This document shows, piece after piece, positions 21,835 to 28,279 of a stretch of 28,279 bases of DNA (position 1 is the first letter of the stretch; each line of letters starts with the position of its first letter). The position numbers and the translations under genes were made by a program. The notes beneath the pieces were generated by a model, which saw only the letters and a list, made by a program, of their open reading frames with translations, was not told where the DNA came from and searched no databases. The DNA comes from CAYNQN01 sp964530525. Lineage in GTDB: Bacteria; Actinomycetota; Acidimicrobiia; Acidimicrobiales; Acidimicrobilacustridaceae. Location: NCBI GenBank assembly GCA_964530525.1, contig CAZHBH010000028.1, positions 1 through 28,279 of the forward strand, read 5' to 3'.

Positions 21835-22604
21835 TGACCTTCGAGGACCAGCAGCCTCCGGCACGCCCGGCGCCGCCGGAGGTGCTAGACGCGGCCGGCG
21901 TCACGCCCAGCTCCCCGCGCTGGGGCCTGGGGGAGGTGTTCGGGGGGTGGGTGGTCGTGGTGGTGGTCTCGACCTTCATCTCCGCCCTCGTCCTGGTTGC
22001 GCTCGGCTACGACGAGGTCGACGACGAGATCCCGCTGGCGGTGACCGCACTGCTGCAGCTCCCGTTGTGGACCGGGATGCTGGCCGTCCCGTGGCTTGCA
22101 GCGCGCTTCAAGGGCGCTGGGATGGTTCGCGACTTCGGGGCGCGCATGAAGCCGATCGACATCCCTGTCGGCATCGGCGTGGGCCTCGCGGTGCAGCTTC
22201 TGGCGGTGCCGGTCCTCTACTGGGTGCTCTTCCGGTTCATCGGTGAGCGGGACGTGTCCGAGGCAGCTCGACAGCTCACCGACAGGGCCACGGGTCCTCT
22301 CGGCGTGGTGCTGCTCATGCTCATCGTCGGGGTGGGTGCTCCGCTGGCCGAGGAGCTGTTCTTCAGGGGCCTCACCCAGCGTGCCTTCGAGAAGCGGGGC
22401 CTTCCCTGGGGCGCAGCGCTGGTGTGCACAGCGGCCTTCTTCGGCATCACCCACTTCCAGCCGCTCCAGTTCCCAGCGCTGTTCCTGTTTGGGCTCGTGC
22501 TCGGATGGCTCGTCCACCGCACCGGCAGGCTGGGACCCGCGGTGTGGGCGCACCTGGCGTTCAACGTGACGGCCGCTGTCGTGCTCGTCTGGGGACCTTC
22601 GTGA
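21834..22604 (+). CDS. CPBP-family intramembrane metalloprotease
   Basis: This is a 256-residue membrane protein of the CPBP (Rce1/abortive-infection) glutamic-type protease family. About six to eight hydrophobic segments begin near residue 38 after a Pro-rich cytosolic N-terminus. The three family motifs are complete: EExxxR at 173–178 (EELFFR), FxxxH ending at His207 (FFGITH) and HxxxN at 240–244 (HLAFN). Family members cleave prenylated proteins or process bacteriocins and membrane proteins; the substrate here is unknown. The GTG at 21834 overlaps the previous stop by one base and its own stop overlaps the next GTG by four (GTGA). It is therefore firmly part of an operon. Confidence 0.92.
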   Translation: MTFEDQQPPARPAPPEVLDAAGVTPSSPRWGLGEVFGGWVVVVVVSTFISALVLVALGYDEVDDEIPLAVTALLQLPLWTGMLAVPWLAARFKGAGMVRDFGARMKPIDIPVGIGVGLAVQLLAVPVLYWVLFRFIGERDVSEAARQLTDRATGPLGVVLLMLIVGVGAPLAEELFFRGLTQRAFEKRGLPWGAALVCTAAFFGITHFQPLQFPALFLFGLVLGWLVHRTGRLGPAVWAHLAFNVTAAVVLVWGPS

Positions 22605-25336
22605 CGGGCAGCCCGCCGGACACGCACGTCGTCGACGGCTCCGGGCGCACCGACGACTCCTGGGACGACGAGCTGGAGGGAACCGAGCCACCTCCTCCCC
22701 ACGACGAGGCCGGAGGGGGTTGGCTCTCGGGGATGCCCACCGCCCGCCTCGTCCAGGCAGGGGTCAGCGTCTTGGTGGTGGCTTCCTGCGTGGTGTTCAC
22801 CCTCACCCAGCTGAGCCCTTCGGACCTCCTCTCGTCGTCCACGCCCACCGGCGGCGACATGGGTGCCCACGTGTGGGGCCCGGCCTTCCTCCGCGACCAT
22901 CTGCTGCCCTTGGGCCGCCTCAGCGGATGGGCACCCGACTGGTACGCCGGCTTCCCCGCCTACCACTTCTACATGCTCCCCCCGGCGTTTGCGATCGCCG
23001 TGTTGAGCTGGGTCATCCCCTACGGCGTGGCCTTCAAGCTCGTCGCGGTGACCGGCCTGCTCACTCTTCCTGTGGCTGCCTGGGCGTGCGGTCGACTGAC
23101 CCGGCTCCCGTTCCCCGTGCCTCCGCTGATGGCCGTGGCCGTCACGATGTTCCTGTTCGACCGGTCGTACTCGATCCTGGGTGGCAACATCGCCTCCACG
23201 CTGGCGGGCGAGTTCTCGTTCTCCATCTCGTTGAGCATCTGCTTCGTGTACCTGGGGGTGCTGGGCCGCGGACTCGAGACGGGCCGTCACAGGGCGTGGG
23301 CCGCACTCCTCTTCGGTGCAGTCGCACTGACACATCCGCTCCCGTTCATCCTCGCCGCCGTCGGCACCGTGGTCTGGTTCTTCCTCTCACTTTCCTGGGC
23401 GCGCCTGGGTTGGCGAGAAGGGGTGCTGCTGGGGACGCTGGGCGCCGCCATCGCCGCGGGACTGACCGTCACCGGCCTGTGGACCGAGCTCTCGGTGGGA
23501 TGGGTCCGCTTCGGGGTCTTCTGGAGCATCGCGGCGGCGGTGCTGCTGGCCGGAGCCGTGATGGTGAGGGCCTTCCCGAGGGGCCAGCTGGTCTACCTGG
23601 TGACGACGCTGCCGGTGGGGGCGGCGCTGAGCGCGTTTTGGACGCTGCCGTTCCTGGCGCGCACGGGCTACATGAACGACATGGGGTGGGAGAAGCTCAC
23701 CGACTACGGAGCGATGCTCTTCACCCGGGAGCGCAGCGCCATAGCGGCCGTCGGAAGCCAGGGCGTGGACTCGCCGGCGATGCGCTGGGTCCTCGCCTTC
23801 GCCGCCGTCGGGATCCTGATGGCGATCGTCGCGACCGTGTTCGACCGCAACCGCAACGCCCTGTTGTGGGCGGGCACTGCAGCCACGTTCGCCGTCCTGT
23901 TCGTGGTCATGCCCGACGGGCGGATCTGGAACGCCCGGCTCCTGCCCTTCTACTACGTGTCGCTCTACGTCTTGGGGGCGATCGGAGTCGGATACGTGAG
24001 CCGACTCCTCTCGCAGCTCTTCGCGCGTGATCCGGGCCACCCCCGCGAGGCGGTGAACGTGGCCGTCGCGCTGGGTGCGGTCCTGGTGGCACTCGTGACG
24101 CTCGCCGTGCCCCTGCGAGCACTTCCAGCCAGCGTGTTCGGGATCCAGCTGGCAGAGGCCGATGCCACGTCTTACAGGTGGTGGTTCCTACCCGGGACCA
24201 CCGATCGAAGCTTCGTGCCCTCATGGGCACGGTGGAACTTCGAGGGCTACGAGGGCAAGGCCGCGTACCCCGAGTACCACGACCTCATGCAGACCATGGG
24301 CCGCCTGGGCTCTGAGCGCGGTTGCGGAGCTGCCATGTGGGAGCACGAGAGCGAGCACAACCGCTTCGGCACGCCGATGGCGCTGATGCTGCTGCCCTTC
24401 TGGACCGACGGCTGCATCGGTTCCTCCGAGGGCCTCTACTTCGAGGCCGCGTCCACCACCCCCTACCACTTCCTCGTGCAGGACGAGCTGTCGTCCAACC
24501 CCTCGAACCCCCAGCGCGACCTGCCCTACGAGCCGGGCGTGCCGAGCAGGCCGGAGTTCGAGGAGGGGATCGCCCACCTCGAGATGATGGGGGTGCGCTA
24601 CTACATGGCGATCTCCGAGCGGATGATCGACATGGCGCGATCCGAGCCGTCGCTGACGGAGGTGGCCACGTCGGGGCCTTGGGTGGTCTTCGAGGTCGCC
24701 GGAGGGGCCGACAAGGTCGTGCCGCTCGACAACGAGCCTGCGGTCATGACCGGCCTGCCTTCCAACGGCAACGGATGGCTGGAGCGCACCCTCGACTGGT
24801 ACGAGGAGCCGGAGAACTGGTCGGTGTTCCTCGCTGCCGGCGGTCCGCAGGAGTGGCAGAGGATCGCCGAGGGCGCCGAGCCCGAGCAGCGCCCCATGCC
24901 GCCCACGCAGGTGTCGAACGTGGAGACCGACACCGACAGGATCAGCTTCGACGTGGACCGCACCGGCACGCCGATCCTCGTGAAGACCTCGTACTTCCCC
25001 AACTGGCAGGTGAGTGGGGCCGAGGGGCCCTGGAGGGTGACCCCGAACATGATGGTCGTGGTACCCACCTCCGAGCACGTGGAGCTCACCTACGGATGGA
25101 CGCCGGTGGACCTGGGCGGCATCGGCCTGACCATGGCCGGCGTGCTCGGTCTGGCGGCGCTCGCCGTCGCCCCACCTGTCGTGATGCCGAGGAGGCGGCC
25201 CGAGGAGGCCTTCGATCCCACGGACCTGATCCTCGGGCCCGTCGAGGAGGGTTCTGCTCGGCCTGGGCCCACCCCGTCGGAGCCCATCTCGGCGGAGCCT
25301 GCAGACCCATCTTTCGGGGCCCGCCGGCAGGACTAG
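22601..25336 (+). CDS. Large GT-C-like membrane protein (PTPS-related/YfhO-like)
   Basis: This is a 911-residue polytopic membrane protein. An acidic cytosolic N-terminus (1–45) leads to a first helix (about 48–68). The outer loop STPTGGDMGAHVWGPAFLRD carries an Asp where GT-C glycosyltransferases have their catalytic acid. At least ten more helices follow to about 520, including VALTHPLPFILAAVG. A large outer domain (about 530–825), with KTSYFPNWQVSGAEGPWRV, resembles the region after the membrane part in YfhO-like proteins. A last helix (about 840–860) leads to a charged tail. It most resembles the "6-pyruvoyl-tetrahydropterin synthase-related" membrane family, whose name does not describe its function. 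Sugar transfer to envelope glycans or lipids is inferred, helped by manB immediately downstream. Confidence 0.8.
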   Translation: MTGSPPDTHVVDGSGRTDDSWDDELEGTEPPPPHDEAGGGWLSGMPTARLVQAGVSVLVVASCVVFTLTQLSPSDLLSSSTPTGGDMGAHVWGPAFLRDHLLPLGRLSGWAPDWYAGFPAYHFYMLPPAFAIAVLSWVIPYGVAFKLVAVTGLLTLPVAAWACGRLTRLPFPVPPLMAVAVTMFLFDRSYSILGGNIASTLAGEFSFSISLSICFVYLGVLGRGLETGRHRAWAALLFGAVALTHPLPFILAAVGTVVWFFLSLSWARLGWREGVLLGTLGAAIAAGLTVTGLWTELSVGWVRFGVFWSIAAAVLLAGAVMVRAFPRGQLVYLVTTLPVGAALSAFWTLPFLARTGYMNDMGWEKLTDYGAMLFTRERSAIAAVGSQGVDSPAMRWVLAFAAVGILMAIVATVFDRNRNALLWAGTAATFAVLFVVMPDGRIWNARLLPFYYVSLYVLGAIGVGYVSRLLSQLFARDPGHPREAVNVAVALGAVLVALVTLAVPLRALPASVFGIQLAEADATSYRWWFLPGTTDRSFVPSWARWNFEGYEGKAAYPEYHDLMQTMGRLGSERGCGAAMWEHESEHNRFGTPMALMLLPFWTDGCIGSSEGLYFEAASTTPYHFLVQDELSSNPSNPQRDLPYEPGVPSRPEFEEGIAHLEMMGVRYYMAISERMIDMARSEPSLTEVATSGPWVVFEVAGGADKVVPLDNEPAVMTGLPSNGNGWLERTLDWYEEPENWSVFLAAGGPQEWQRIAEGAEPEQRPMPPTQVSNVETDTDRISFDVDRTGTPILVKTSYFPNWQVSGAEGPWRVTPNMMVVVPTSEHVELTYGWTPVDLGGIGLTMAGVLGLAALAVAPPVVMPRRRPEEAFDPTDLILGPVEEGSARPGPTPSEPISAEPADPSFGARRQD

Positions 25337-25339
25337 GCT
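25334..25339 (+). promoter_or_regulatory. -10 hexamer of manB overlapping the upstream stop codon
   Basis: TAGGCT begins with the TAG stop of the large membrane protein and ends nine bases before the manB ATG. manB can thus be transcribed separately although it sits only 12 bp after the previous gene. Confidence 0.45.
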
Positions 25340-25348
25340 GGCCCGCTC

Positions 25349-26767
25349 ATGGCCAGCTTGGACGAGGCGAACCTAGACGCCATATTCAAGGCCTACGACG
25401 TGCGGGGCACCGTGCCCGACCAGCTCGACGAGGCCTTGGTGGAGAGGGTGGGGGCCGCGTTCGCGCGGCTCGCGATCGACACCGCGCAAGCAGAGGGCAC
25501 CGATCCGGTGACACGCATCCTCGTCTCGCACGACATGCGCCCCTCCGGCCCGGGATTCGCCGACGCCTTTGCCCGCGGCGTCACCTCCCAGGGCGTCGAC
25601 GCCGTGCTGTTGGGCCTGGCGTCCACCGACGAGCTGTTCTTCGCGGCGGGCCACTACGGCGCGCCCGGCGCCCAGCTCACCGCCTCGCACAACCCGGCCG
25701 AGTACAACGGCATCAAGCTGTGCCTGGCGGGAGCACGGCCGGTGGGGGCCGAGACCGGTCTCGCCCGCATCAAGGCCGACACCCTGAAGGGCCTCCCCGC
25801 TGCCGCTTCGAAGGGCTCGGTGAGCACCGACGACGCCCTCGGCGCGTTCGTCGAGCACGTCCACTCGTTCGTCGACATCGACGACCTCGTCCCGATGAAG
25901 GTGGTGGCCGACACCGCGAACGGCATGGGGGGCCTCGTGGCACCGGCGGTGTTCGAGGGCCTCCCGGTCGACCTCGAGGTGCTGTTCGGCGAGCTCGACG
26001 GAACCTTCCCCAACCATCCCGCAGATCCGATCCAACCCGAGAACCTCCGGTTCCTGCGCCAGCGCGTCGTCGAGACCGGTGCCGATGTGGGCCTGGCCTT
26101 CGACGGCGACGCCGACAGGGTGTTCCTCGTCGACGACCAGGGCGAGCCCGTGTCCGGTTCGCTGACCACGGCCATGGTCGCGGTGGCCATGCTCGAACGC
26201 CACCCCGGCTCGACGATCCTGCACAACCTCATCTGCTCCAGGACGGTGCCCGAGGTGATCCGGGAGAACGGGGGCACGCCGGTGCGAACCCGCGTCGGCC
26301 ACTCGTTCATAAAGCAGGTCATGGCCGAGACGGGTGCGGCCTTCGGTGGCGAGCACTCGGGCCACTACTACGTCCGCGACAACTACCGAGCAGACTCGGG
26401 GATCATCGCCTCGATGGTCGTCCTGGAGGTCATGTCGCGCGCCGGCGTCCCGCTCTCGGAGCTGCGCAAGCCGTTCGAGCGCTACGCCGACTCCGGCGAG
26501 ATCAACACCCCCGTGAGCGACCCCGCAGCGGTGATCGACGCGGTGGCAGCCCACTTCGAGGGAGCGACGCAGGACCGACTCGACGGACTCACCTGCGACC
26601 TGGGGGAGTGGTGGTTCAACCTGCGCCCGTCCAACACCGAGCCCCTGCTGCGCCTCAACCTCGAGGCGCCGGACGCTGAGTCGTGCGCCACGCACCTCGC
26701 CGAGGTGCAGGACCTGATCGGGAAGTTCTCTGCGGGCTCGACGGGCCCGTCGGGCGAGAAGGCTTGA
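25349..26767 (+). CDS. manB: Phosphomannomutase/phosphoglucomutase
   Basis: This is a 472-residue alpha-D-phosphohexomutase that interconverts mannose-6-phosphate and mannose-1-phosphate (or the glucose forms), feeding GDP-mannose synthesis. All four signature loops are present. The phosphoserine loop TASHNPAEYNGIK has Ser113, and the metal loop DGDADR has Asp252, Asp254 and Asp256. The sugar-specificity loop is GGEHSGHYY, and the phosphate loop near the C-terminus is RPSNTEPLLR. The GEHSGH form is shared by PMM/PGM enzymes, so dual specificity is possible. The N-terminus (IFKAYDVRGTVPDQLDE) is standard. The next two genes are a Trm112-like protein and a sugar-phosphate isomerase that would provide its substrate. 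Confidence 0.95.
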   Translation: MASLDEANLDAIFKAYDVRGTVPDQLDEALVERVGAAFARLAIDTAQAEGTDPVTRILVSHDMRPSGPGFADAFARGVTSQGVDAVLLGLASTDELFFAAGHYGAPGAQLTASHNPAEYNGIKLCLAGARPVGAETGLARIKADTLKGLPAAASKGSVSTDDALGAFVEHVHSFVDIDDLVPMKVVADTANGMGGLVAPAVFEGLPVDLEVLFGELDGTFPNHPADPIQPENLRFLRQRVVETGADVGLAFDGDADRVFLVDDQGEPVSGSLTTAMVAVAMLERHPGSTILHNLICSRTVPEVIRENGGTPVRTRVGHSFIKQVMAETGAAFGGEHSGHYYVRDNYRADSGIIASMVVLEVMSRAGVPLSELRKPFERYADSGEINTPVSDPAAVIDAVAAHFEGATQDRLDGLTCDLGEWWFNLRPSNTEPLLRLNLEAPDAESCATHLAEVQDLIGKFSAGSTGPSGEKA

Positions 26768-26778
26768 GCCGGAGAGAC

Positions 26779-26784
26779 AAGGAG
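26779..26784 (+). promoter_or_regulatory. Shine-Dalgarno of the Trm112-like gene
   Basis: AAGGAG lies five bases before the ATG at 26790 within the manB operon. Confidence 0.55.
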
Positions 26785-26789
26785 CACAC

Positions 26790-27026
26790 ATGACGCTCGA
26801 CCCGCAGCTTCTGGAGATCCTCGCCTGCCCGCAGGACAAGGGCCCCCTCCTGTACTTCTCCGACGAGGAGTCGCTGTACAACCCTCGGCTCCAGCGGCGC
26901 TACGCGGTGCGCGAGGACATCCCGATCATGCTGGTGGACGAGGCCGAGGACGTGCCGGACGAAGAGCACTCGCGGCTCGTGTCCAAGGCTCGCGCGGACG
27001 GCATCGGCCCCACCTTCGAGGCCTGA
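26790..27026 (+). CDS. Trm112/UPF0434-like small protein
   Basis: This is a 78-residue protein of the Trm112-like family. The conserved layout is visible: LLEILACPQDKGPLLYF (7–23), NPRLQRRYAVREDIPIMLVD (about 31–50), then an acidic patch. Canonical members hold zinc with CPxCK and a second Cys pair. Here only Cys13 remains and CPxC has become CPQD, so this copy probably does not bind zinc in the usual way. Family members act as partners of methyltransferases. In actinobacteria they are often found in this manB–isomerase cluster, but the role there is not known. The next gene starts 11 bp downstream. Confidence 0.85.
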   Translation: MTLDPQLLEILACPQDKGPLLYFSDEESLYNPRLQRRYAVREDIPIMLVDEAEDVPDEEHSRLVSKARADGIGPTFEA

Positions 27027-27032
27027 GGAGGG
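27027..27032 (+). promoter_or_regulatory. Shine-Dalgarno of the SIS isomerase gene
   Basis: GGAGGG directly after the Trm112-like stop and five bases before the ATG at 27038. Confidence 0.55.
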
Positions 27033-27037
27033 CGAAG

Positions 27038-28078
27038 ATGACCGAGAGGCTGGACACCCTCGACATGTTCGGGGCCACCATGGGCCTGCCCGAGCAGATC
27101 GCCCAGGCGGTGGCGGGGGTCAAGGCCCTGGAGGGACCGCTCCCGAGCCACGACGAGGTGGAGAACGTCGTGGTGCTGGGGATGGGCGGCAGCGGGATCG
27201 GCGGCGACGTGATGCGCGAGATCGCCGGCCCGTTCATGGCCGTACCGGTGGTGGTCCACAAGGGCTACGGCTTCCCCAACTTCATCTCCGAGTCCACCCT
27301 CGTGTTCGCCCTGTCGTTCTCGGGGGCGACCGAGGAGACCATAGAGGCGGCGGGGCAGGCCGCGGCTGCGGGTGGTCGCCTGGTGTGCGTGAGCCACGGC
27401 GGCGAGCTCGCCGAGCTGTCGGACACGTGGGGCGCTGCGCACGTTCAGGTGGCAGACGGCATCCCGATGCCCCGGGCCGGCATAGGCGCCATCGGGATCC
27501 CGCCCCTGCTCGTGCTGGAGCGCATCGGCCTGTTCCCCGGTGCGTCGGGATGGGTGGACGCGGCCATCGTCCAGCTCCAAGCCCGGCGCGACGAGCTGCT
27601 CGCCGACGACAACGCCGCCGACCAGCTCGCGAGGCGCATCGGACGAGAGCTCCCCCTCGTGTACGGGGGAGCGGGCCTCGGCGGCCTGGCAGCGCTGCGC
27701 TGGAAGAACCAGGTGAACGAGAACGCCAAGGCTCCGGCCTTCTGGAACCAGCTGCCCGAGCTGTGCCACAACGAGCTGGCCGGCTGGGGCCAGCACGGCG
27801 ACGTGACCCGCCAGCTGCTGCGCCTGGTCTGCCTGCGCCACGACTTCGAGCACCCCCAGATAGCGCGCCGCTTCGACATCGTGGCCGAGGTGCTCGAAGA
27901 GGTGGTGTCGGGCGTCGAGGAGGTCCACGCCCAGGGCGAGGGTCCCCTCGCCCAGCTCTTCGACTTGATGTTCTTCGGTGACGTGACGACCCTGCACCTG
28001 GCCTACCAGGCCGGCGTTGATCCAGGACCTATCGCCGTGCTCGACGAAATGAAGGCCCGACTCTCCGAGGAGAACTGA
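27038..28078 (+). CDS. SIS-domain bifunctional phosphoglucose/phosphomannose isomerase
   Basis: This is a 346-residue two-SIS-domain enzyme of the bacterial PGI/PMI family, interconverting glucose-6-P, fructose-6-P and mannose-6-P. The N-terminal SIS domain carries VVLGMGGSGIGGDVMREIAG (about 45–64), and the sugar-phosphate loop is ALSFSGATEETIEA (about 91–104). The C-terminal Bact_PGI_C domain contains the catalytic segment NQLPELCHNELAGWG, with the Glu and His that act in ring opening and isomerisation. Placed right after manB, it supplies mannose-6-phosphate to it. In mycobacteria the equivalent slot holds the TobH/SIS gene. Its stop overlaps the ATG of ahcY by one base (TGATG). Confidence 0.92.
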   Translation: MTERLDTLDMFGATMGLPEQIAQAVAGVKALEGPLPSHDEVENVVVLGMGGSGIGGDVMREIAGPFMAVPVVVHKGYGFPNFISESTLVFALSFSGATEETIEAAGQAAAAGGRLVCVSHGGELAELSDTWGAAHVQVADGIPMPRAGIGAIGIPPLLVLERIGLFPGASGWVDAAIVQLQARRDELLADDNAADQLARRIGRELPLVYGGAGLGGLAALRWKNQVNENAKAPAFWNQLPELCHNELAGWGQHGDVTRQLLRLVCLRHDFEHPQIARRFDIVAEVLEEVVSGVEEVHAQGEGPLAQLFDLMFFGDVTTLHLAYQAGVDPGPIAVLDEMKARLSEEN

Positions 28079-28279
28079 TGATTGGCACCCCCCCGGCCGG
28101 ATCCCCCCAGGCCGGCCCCCACGACGACTTCCTCGTCGCCGACCTGGGCTTGGCCGAGTTCGGACGCAAGGAGATCCGCCTGGCCGAGCACGAGATGCCG
28201 GGCCTGATGGCCCTGCGCGCCGAGCACGCCGACGCCCAGCCGCTCGCCGGCGCCCGGATCACGGGTTCCCTGCACATGA
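28078..28279 (+). CDS. ahcY: S-adenosylhomocysteinase, N-terminal part (3' end outside window)
   Basis: These are the first 67 residues of adenosylhomocysteinase, which hydrolyses S-adenosylhomocysteine to adenosine and homocysteine and so keeps methyltransferases active. After a Pro/Gly-rich start, the fragment has the family opening VADLGLAEFGRKEIRLAEHE, then MPGLMALRAEHADAQPL and GARITGSLHM. These match the conserved N-terminal core (ARITGSLHMT). The ATG at 28078 shares its A with the previous stop, so the gene is translationally coupled to the isomerase. A methylation-cycle gene at the end of a mannose-metabolism operon is also seen in other actinobacteria. Confidence 0.96.
   Translation, partial: MIGTPPAGSPQAGPHDDFLVADLGLAEFGRKEIRLAEHEMPGLMALRAEHADAQPLAGARITGSLHM

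Noticed and set aside
22720..26679. Long alternative frames overlapping the membrane protein and manB
   Set aside because: They are Arg/Gly/Pro-rich shadow frames of real genes, as expected at this GC content.

Overview
The window is very GC-rich, almost fully coding, and uses many GTG starts. Several features point to a high-GC actinobacterium: eno next to a FtsB/DivIC gene, a DUF501–Ppx pair, a manB–SIS isomerase–ahcY run, SLH-anchored exoproteins and a methylsuccinyl-CoA dehydrogenase-type enzyme. The style of the SLH repeats and of the small hypothetical proteins suggests Acidimicrobiia. That placement is inferred from gene content, not from a marker phylogeny.

Left part (1–5.8 kb): the 3' end of enolase overlaps ftsB/divIC. 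A short intergenic block with a 38-bp direct repeat follows, then tRNA-Leu(UAA) on the minus strand. A minus-strand group comes next: a small hypothetical protein, a GNAT acetyltransferase, Ppx/GppA and DUF501. In many actinobacteria eno, ftsB, DUF501 and ppx run in one direction; here the DUF501–ppx half is inverted. Divergent from DUF501 is a DUF6941-like gene. A membrane-anchored YceI protein then lies divergent from an ECF sigma factor that carries its own membrane segment and an RskA-like outer domain.

Surface block (5.8–13.9 kb): two cupredoxins in tandem (one secreted, one with three SLH repeats), an orphan substrate-binding lipoprotein, class II fumarase, a secreted subtilisin-like protease with SLH repeats, a cysteine-less thioredoxin-fold protein and a small membrane protein.

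Middle (13.9–20.7 kb): a long acyl-CoA dehydrogenase resembling (2S)-methylsuccinyl-CoA dehydrogenase, a membrane PAS–GGDEF–EAL protein with an unusual repeat-rich upstream region, a MaoC-type hydratase, an epoxide-hydrolase-like alpha/beta hydrolase and an MBL-fold hydrolase.

Right part (20.7–28.3 kb): a tightly packed co-directional series. Flavin reductase, gamma-carbonic-anhydrase-like protein, CPBP protease and a large GT-C-like membrane protein come first. ManB phosphomannomutase, a Trm112-like protein, a bifunctional phosphoglucose/phosphomannose isomerase and the start of S-adenosylhomocysteinase follow. The manB, isomerase and membrane-protein genes suggest mannose-based envelope glycan synthesis.

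A recurring feature is a TAnnnT-like -10 hexamer 5–9 nt upstream of the start codon with no Shine-Dalgarno sequence. This suggests widespread leaderless transcription and helped choose starts. I saw no insertion sequence, phage gene, CRISPR array or clear defence system.
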